A stretch of 6,976 bases of DNA, taken from contig CALGHA010000085.1 in assembly GCA_937915835.1 (NCBI GenBank), positions 1 through 6,976 on the forward strand. Reading direction: 5' to 3'. Made by a program: the position numbers and the translations under genes. Source of the stretch: an uncultured Fretibacterium sp. (GTDB lineage: Bacteria; Synergistota; Synergistia; Synergistales; Aminobacteriaceae). Shown here piece after piece: positions 4,036 through 6,976 of the stretch. Each line of letters starts with the position of its first letter. Within the stretch, counting starts at the first letter, position 1. The notes beneath the pieces are model-generated. The model searched no databases, had not been told where the DNA came from, and was given only the letters and a program-made list of their open reading frames with translations.

Positions 4036-6976
4036 ATGAAGAAGCTATTTATCATATTATTATGCCTGGTGAATACTTTTGCTTTGACATGCTCGGCATT
4101 TGGAGACGGCGAAAGTTTTTCGTCAACAACAGGAGGAACAAATGCGCTCGCTTTAACAGACGGATCTACAGCTTCATACACGAATATAACCGTAACGAAG
4201 ACTGGAGACGCTTCGGGGCAGAGCGAAACTTACGACTGGTACGGAACAAACGCGGGCATTCTTGCGAGCGGCGGCTCAAAGCTGACAATTTCCGGCTCAT
4301 CTACGATAATCTCAACTGATGCTGTCGGCGGCAACGCTGTATTCTCTTACGGCGGAGGTTCAGGAGACGGAACGACCGTAACAATTTCTGACGCGACAAT
4401 CACAACAACGTCAAGAAATTCCGGCGGCATAATGACAACCGGAGGCGGCATAATGAACGCTAAAAACTTGACGATTACGACATCAGGCGGTTCATCGGCG
4501 GCTATTCGTTCGGACAAAGGCGGCGGAACTGTTACGGTCAACGGCGGAACGTACACGACATCAGGTCAAGGCTCACCAGCGATTTACTCAACGGCGGCAA
4601 TTACAGGCTCAGACGTAACTTTGAAGTCAAACACGGCTCAAGTTGTCGTAATCGAAGGCGGAAACTCCGTAGCTCTCACGAACTCGACGCTTACGGCCAA
4701 TCACAGCACCAAAAACGGCCAGGACAGCACACATCAGGCAATATTAATCTATCAATCGATGTCAGGCGACGCTTCCGAAGGGAATTCCTCATTCACTATG
4801 ACTGGAGGAACTCTCGAAAACTCGAACGGGGATATTTTCTGCGTAACCAACACGACATGCACGATAACTCTTGAGAATGTAACTCTCACGAACAATGACA
4901 GCTCAGGAAATTTTTTGCGTGCTGAAGCCCAGAACTGGGGAAAATCTGGAAGCAACGGCGGAAAAATTACTCTCAATGCTTCAAATCAGACTATAACGGG
5001 AAATATTATCGTTGATAGCATTTCTTCACTGGCTATGACGTTATCGAGCAGTTCAAGTTTCACCGGAGCAATCAACACTTCAGGCCAGACTGGCACGGTT
5101 TCAGTTACTCTTGACAGCTCGTCTTCATGGAAGTTATCAGGAAATTCTTACGTCAGCTCATTCAACAAGAACTCAGGAAAACTTTATGCTAACGGCTTCA
5201 CTCTTTACGTCAACGGAACGGCTTACACTGACACAGATGACAACGACAGCACAGTTCCAACGATTACTACTACGAACCTCGAAAACGGAACAGTCGGGAC
5301 AAGTTACAGTGAAACTCTGACAGCTTCAGGGACGACACCGATTACTTGGAGCCTTCAGAGTGGAGATTTACCGAGCGGATTAACTCTTTACAGTTCCGGT
5401 TTAATCTCAGGAACTCCGATAAAATCAGGCGACTTCACATTTTCCGTTATAGCTATGAACTCAGCGGGAAGTGATGATGCCGAATTAACAATCACGATTG
5501 AAGAGGCTAGTTCCGACACAGCACCGAAAATTACGACTACAAGCCTTGCAGACGGAAAAGTAAACACTGCATACAGCGCGACGCTTGAAGCAACAGGAAG
5601 CGAGACAATAGTTTGGAGCCTCTTGAAAGGTCCTTTTCCCGATGGATTACAGCTTTATGCTTCTGGCGAAATTTCAGGAACTCCGACTAAATCAGGAAAT
5701 TTCACGTTCACTGTCAGCGCAACGAACTCGTCCGGATCTGACACAAAGGAATTAACAATCACGATCAAGTCTTCAAGCTCAAGCAATAAGCCCGTAACGA
5801 TTAAGACGACAAGCCTTAAGAATGGGACTGTTGGTAAAAACTACAGCACTTCTCTAAAAGCATCAGTGAGCAAAGTTACTTGGGAAGTTGAAGGATTGCC
5901 GCCCGGTTTAGAGCTTAACGAAAGTACAGGCAGGATTAAAGGTAAACCGACAGAGGGAGGAACTTATGAAGTTAACGTAACAGCTTCAAACGGAACGAGC
6001 TCGGATAATGCCGTATTAAAGCTCACAATTCTTGACATCAAGCCGAAAATCAAAGCCAGCGTTAAGACAGGATACATCGACGTTAAATATTCTGCGACAT
6101 TTACGGCCACAAAGGGAACAGGAAATATCGTGTGGGCACTTGAAGGAGACTTACCGGCTGGGCTTGAGTTCAACGCTGAAACGGCGACAATCTCCGGAAT
6201 ACCTGAGGCTGTCTTTAACAAAATGTTAGTCGTAAAAGCAACTAACACGGCAGGTTCAGCATCAAAGAAATTCAGGCTCAAGATTAAGGGAATTAAGCCG
6301 ACGATTGCGTCAAAAACTCTCAAATCGGGCATCGTTGGTGAAGAATATTCTGACAGCGTTTATGTATCTGGAACAGGGGAAGTCAGCATCACAGTGAAAA
6401 ATCTTCCTGAGGGCTTGAGTTATTCTGACGGCGAAATTTTTGGAACTCCTGAAGATGACGGGACATTCAGGGTGAAAGTTACGGCGAAAAATTCTTACGG
6501 CTTAGTGAATAAAACTTTTAAGCTGGTAATTACGGAACCTCCTACGATTACAACGGCAAGTGTTTATGACGCTGAAGTCAACAGAAAATATTCATTCAGC
6601 CTCAATGCAACAGGAACTAACCCGATAAAATGGTTTTTGGCCGGAGGTTCTTTGCCTCAGGGAATGACACTTAGCTCAAAAGGAGTTCTTAGCGGCAGGC
6701 CGAAAATCGATGGAAGTTACACGTTTATAGTCGGAGCTTATAACTCTGCCGGAACTACGATGAAGGAGTTTGAGCTTGAAATTCACGAAAAAGGTTCAGC
6801 TTCTGACGATGATACTTCACTACCTGAAATTCTGACGGAGAACGTGAACGACGATTTAGCTTCGGGATTATCGCTTGCAAACTATAACGTAGTCGCGGAA
6901 TTTGGAGAAGTCAGCGTTGACGTTTCAGGAATGCACGAGTTTGAAGTTATCTTGAGTGAAGATGTTCCGGAAGGAG
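4036..6976 (+). CDS. Large secreted beta-helix and Ig-like-repeat protein (adhesin-like), 3' end missing
   Basis: 980 codons are open to the right edge. The start has GGGGG 8 nt upstream. Residues 1-21 are a Sec signal peptide (MKKLFIILLC core, CSA cleavage). Residues 24 to about 395 are rich in Gly, Ser, Thr and Asn with regular short strands such as LTISGSSTI, VTISDATITTT, NLTITTSGG and VTVNGGTY, the mark of a right-handed parallel beta-helix. From memory the same plan (SGGIMTTGGG, AAIRSD, SPAIYST, YQSMSGDA) recurs in uncharacterised surface proteins of gut bacteria. Six Ig-like He_PIG-type repeats follow (408-919), then an acidic linker and a new module starting near 940 (SLANYNVVAEF). It is likely a long stalk with a carbohydrate- or surface-binding head. 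A C-terminal surface-sorting or anchoring signal may lie beyond the window. No enzyme motif is seen. Confidence 0.88.
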   Translation, partial: MKKLFIILLCLVNTFALTCSAFGDGESFSSTTGGTNALALTDGSTASYTNITVTKTGDASGQSETYDWYGTNAGILASGGSKLTISGSSTIISTDAVGGNAVFSYGGGSGDGTTVTISDATITTTSRNSGGIMTTGGGIMNAKNLTITTSGGSSAAIRSDKGGGTVTVNGGTYTTSGQGSPAIYSTAAITGSDVTLKSNTAQVVVIEGGNSVALTNSTLTANHSTKNGQDSTHQAILIYQSMSGDASEGNSSFTMTGGTLENSNGDIFCVTNTTCTITLENVTLTNNDSSGNFLRAEAQNWGKSGSNGGKITLNASNQTITGNIIVDSISSLAMTLSSSSSFTGAINTSGQTGTVSVTLDSSSSWKLSGNSYVSSFNKNSGKLYANGFTLYVNGTAYTDTDDNDSTVPTITTTNLENGTVGTSYSETLTASGTTPITWSLQSGDLPSGLTLYSSGLISGTPIKSGDFTFSVIAMNSAGSDDAELTITIEEASSDTAPKITTTSLADGKVNTAYSATLEATGSETIVWSLLKGPFPDGLQLYASGEISGTPTKSGNFTFTVSATNSSGSDTKELTITIKSSSSSNKPVTIKTTSLKNGTVGKNYSTSLKASVSKVTWEVEGLPPGLELNESTGRIKGKPTEGGTYEVNVTASNGTSSDNAVLKLTILDIKPKIKASVKTGYIDVKYSATFTATKGTGNIVWALEGDLPAGLEFNAETATISGIPEAVFNKMLVVKATNTAGSASKKFRLKIKGIKPTIASKTLKSGIVGEEYSDSVYVSGTGEVSITVKNLPEGLSYSDGEIFGTPEDDGTFRVKVTAKNSYGLVNKTFKLVITEPPTITTASVYDAEVNRKYSFSLNATGTNPIKWFLAGGSLPQGMTLSSKGVLSGRPKIDGSYTFIVGAYNSAGTTMKEFELEIHEKGSASDDDTSLPEILTENVNDDLASGLSLANYNVVAEFGEVSVDVSGMHEFEVILSEDVPEG
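5257..6789 (+). repeat. Six tandem Ig-like (He_PIG-type) repeats in the adhesin-like protein
   Basis: Repeat starts are at residues 408, 497, 586, 670, 755 and 836, so periods are 89, 89, 84, 85 and 81 residues. Each unit shows P-x-I-x-x-x-x-L near the start, then G-x-V-x-x-x-Y-S, then W-x-L or an equivalent strand, LP-x-GL or a variant, an x-G-x-I-x-GTP turn (GKP, GIP and GRP in some), G-x-F/Y-x-F/V-x-V-x-A-x-N, and a closing strand such as LTITI. Units 1 and 2 are the most alike; unit 5 has lost the central Trp. Confidence 0.85.

Noticed and set aside
4062..4319. Plus-strand frame overlapping the start of the adhesin-like gene
   Set aside because: Different frame from the signal peptide and beta-helix strands; Arg/Asn-rich product with no motif.
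4347..4976. Two minus-strand frames (4347-4556 and 4752-4976)
   Set aside because: Pro/Val-rich products are what Gly/Thr-rich beta-helix codons give on the opposite strand.
5111..6229. Plus-strand frames at 5111-5320 and 6032-6229
   Set aside because: Both are out of frame inside the Ig-repeat coding region and have Ser/Thr/Arg-rich products without motifs.
5964..6332. Minus-strand 122-codon frame with a hydrophobic product that looks membrane-like
   Set aside because: It is antisense to Ig repeats 3-5, whose pattern is clear; the hydrophobicity follows from the complement of Lys/Thr/Ala-rich codons.

Overview
The window looks like chromosomal DNA of an anaerobic, probably gut- or oral-associated bacterium, most likely from the Synergistaceae (Synergistota). 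This is an inference from recalled protein style and not from a marker gene. Putative-Ig (He_PIG-type) repeat proteins, the tail beginning 'VAEFGEVSVDVSGMHEF', and C1-peptidase/lectin surface proteins are common in that group. No rRNA, tRNA, CRISPR, transposase or phage gene is visible. Strong Shine-Dalgarno sites (AGGAGG, GGAGG, GGGAG) sit 8-12 nt before the starts.

Layout. (1) Positions 1-2371, minus strand: most of a very large secreted protein whose C-terminus lies beyond the left edge. It reads signal peptide, two copies of an unrecognised ~260-residue module, a C-type-lectin-like domain, a pro-segment, and the start of a papain-family (C1) cysteine peptidase. (2) 2372-2542: a leader containing a possible 15-17 codon micro-ORF and two ATTTTGCC boxes. 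(3) 2543-2872, minus strand: a small DUF1622 membrane protein. (4) 2873-3049: a divergent intergenic region with a good sigma70-like promoter reading right and two short inverted repeats. (5) 3050-3973, plus strand: a complete periplasmic sugar-binding protein of the RbsB type (Peripla_BP_4). (6) 3986-4019: an intrinsic terminator. (7) 4036-6976, plus strand: a very large secreted protein, cut by the right edge, with a right-handed beta-helix-like N-terminal part, six Ig-like repeats, and the start of a C-terminal module.

How the parts may work together. Two long exported proteins, one a lectin-protease and one a beta-helix/Ig adhesin-like stalk, flank a periplasmic sugar-binding protein. This suggests a cell-envelope locus for contact with, and breakdown of, host or neighbour glycoproteins. 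The sugar-binding protein has no ABC ATPase or permease in view and is followed at once by a terminator, so it is either an orphan receptor or works with a transporter elsewhere. The adhesin gene starts only 62 nt after the binding-protein stop and shows no promoter of its own, so it may depend on read-through of the terminator.

The most distinctive observations are the duplicated module in the lectin-protease, the two-cysteine lectin fold lacking obvious calcium-site motifs, the charge shift along the Ig array, and the complementarity between the terminator arm and the adhesin ribosome-binding site. No wholly new system can be proven from this sequence alone.
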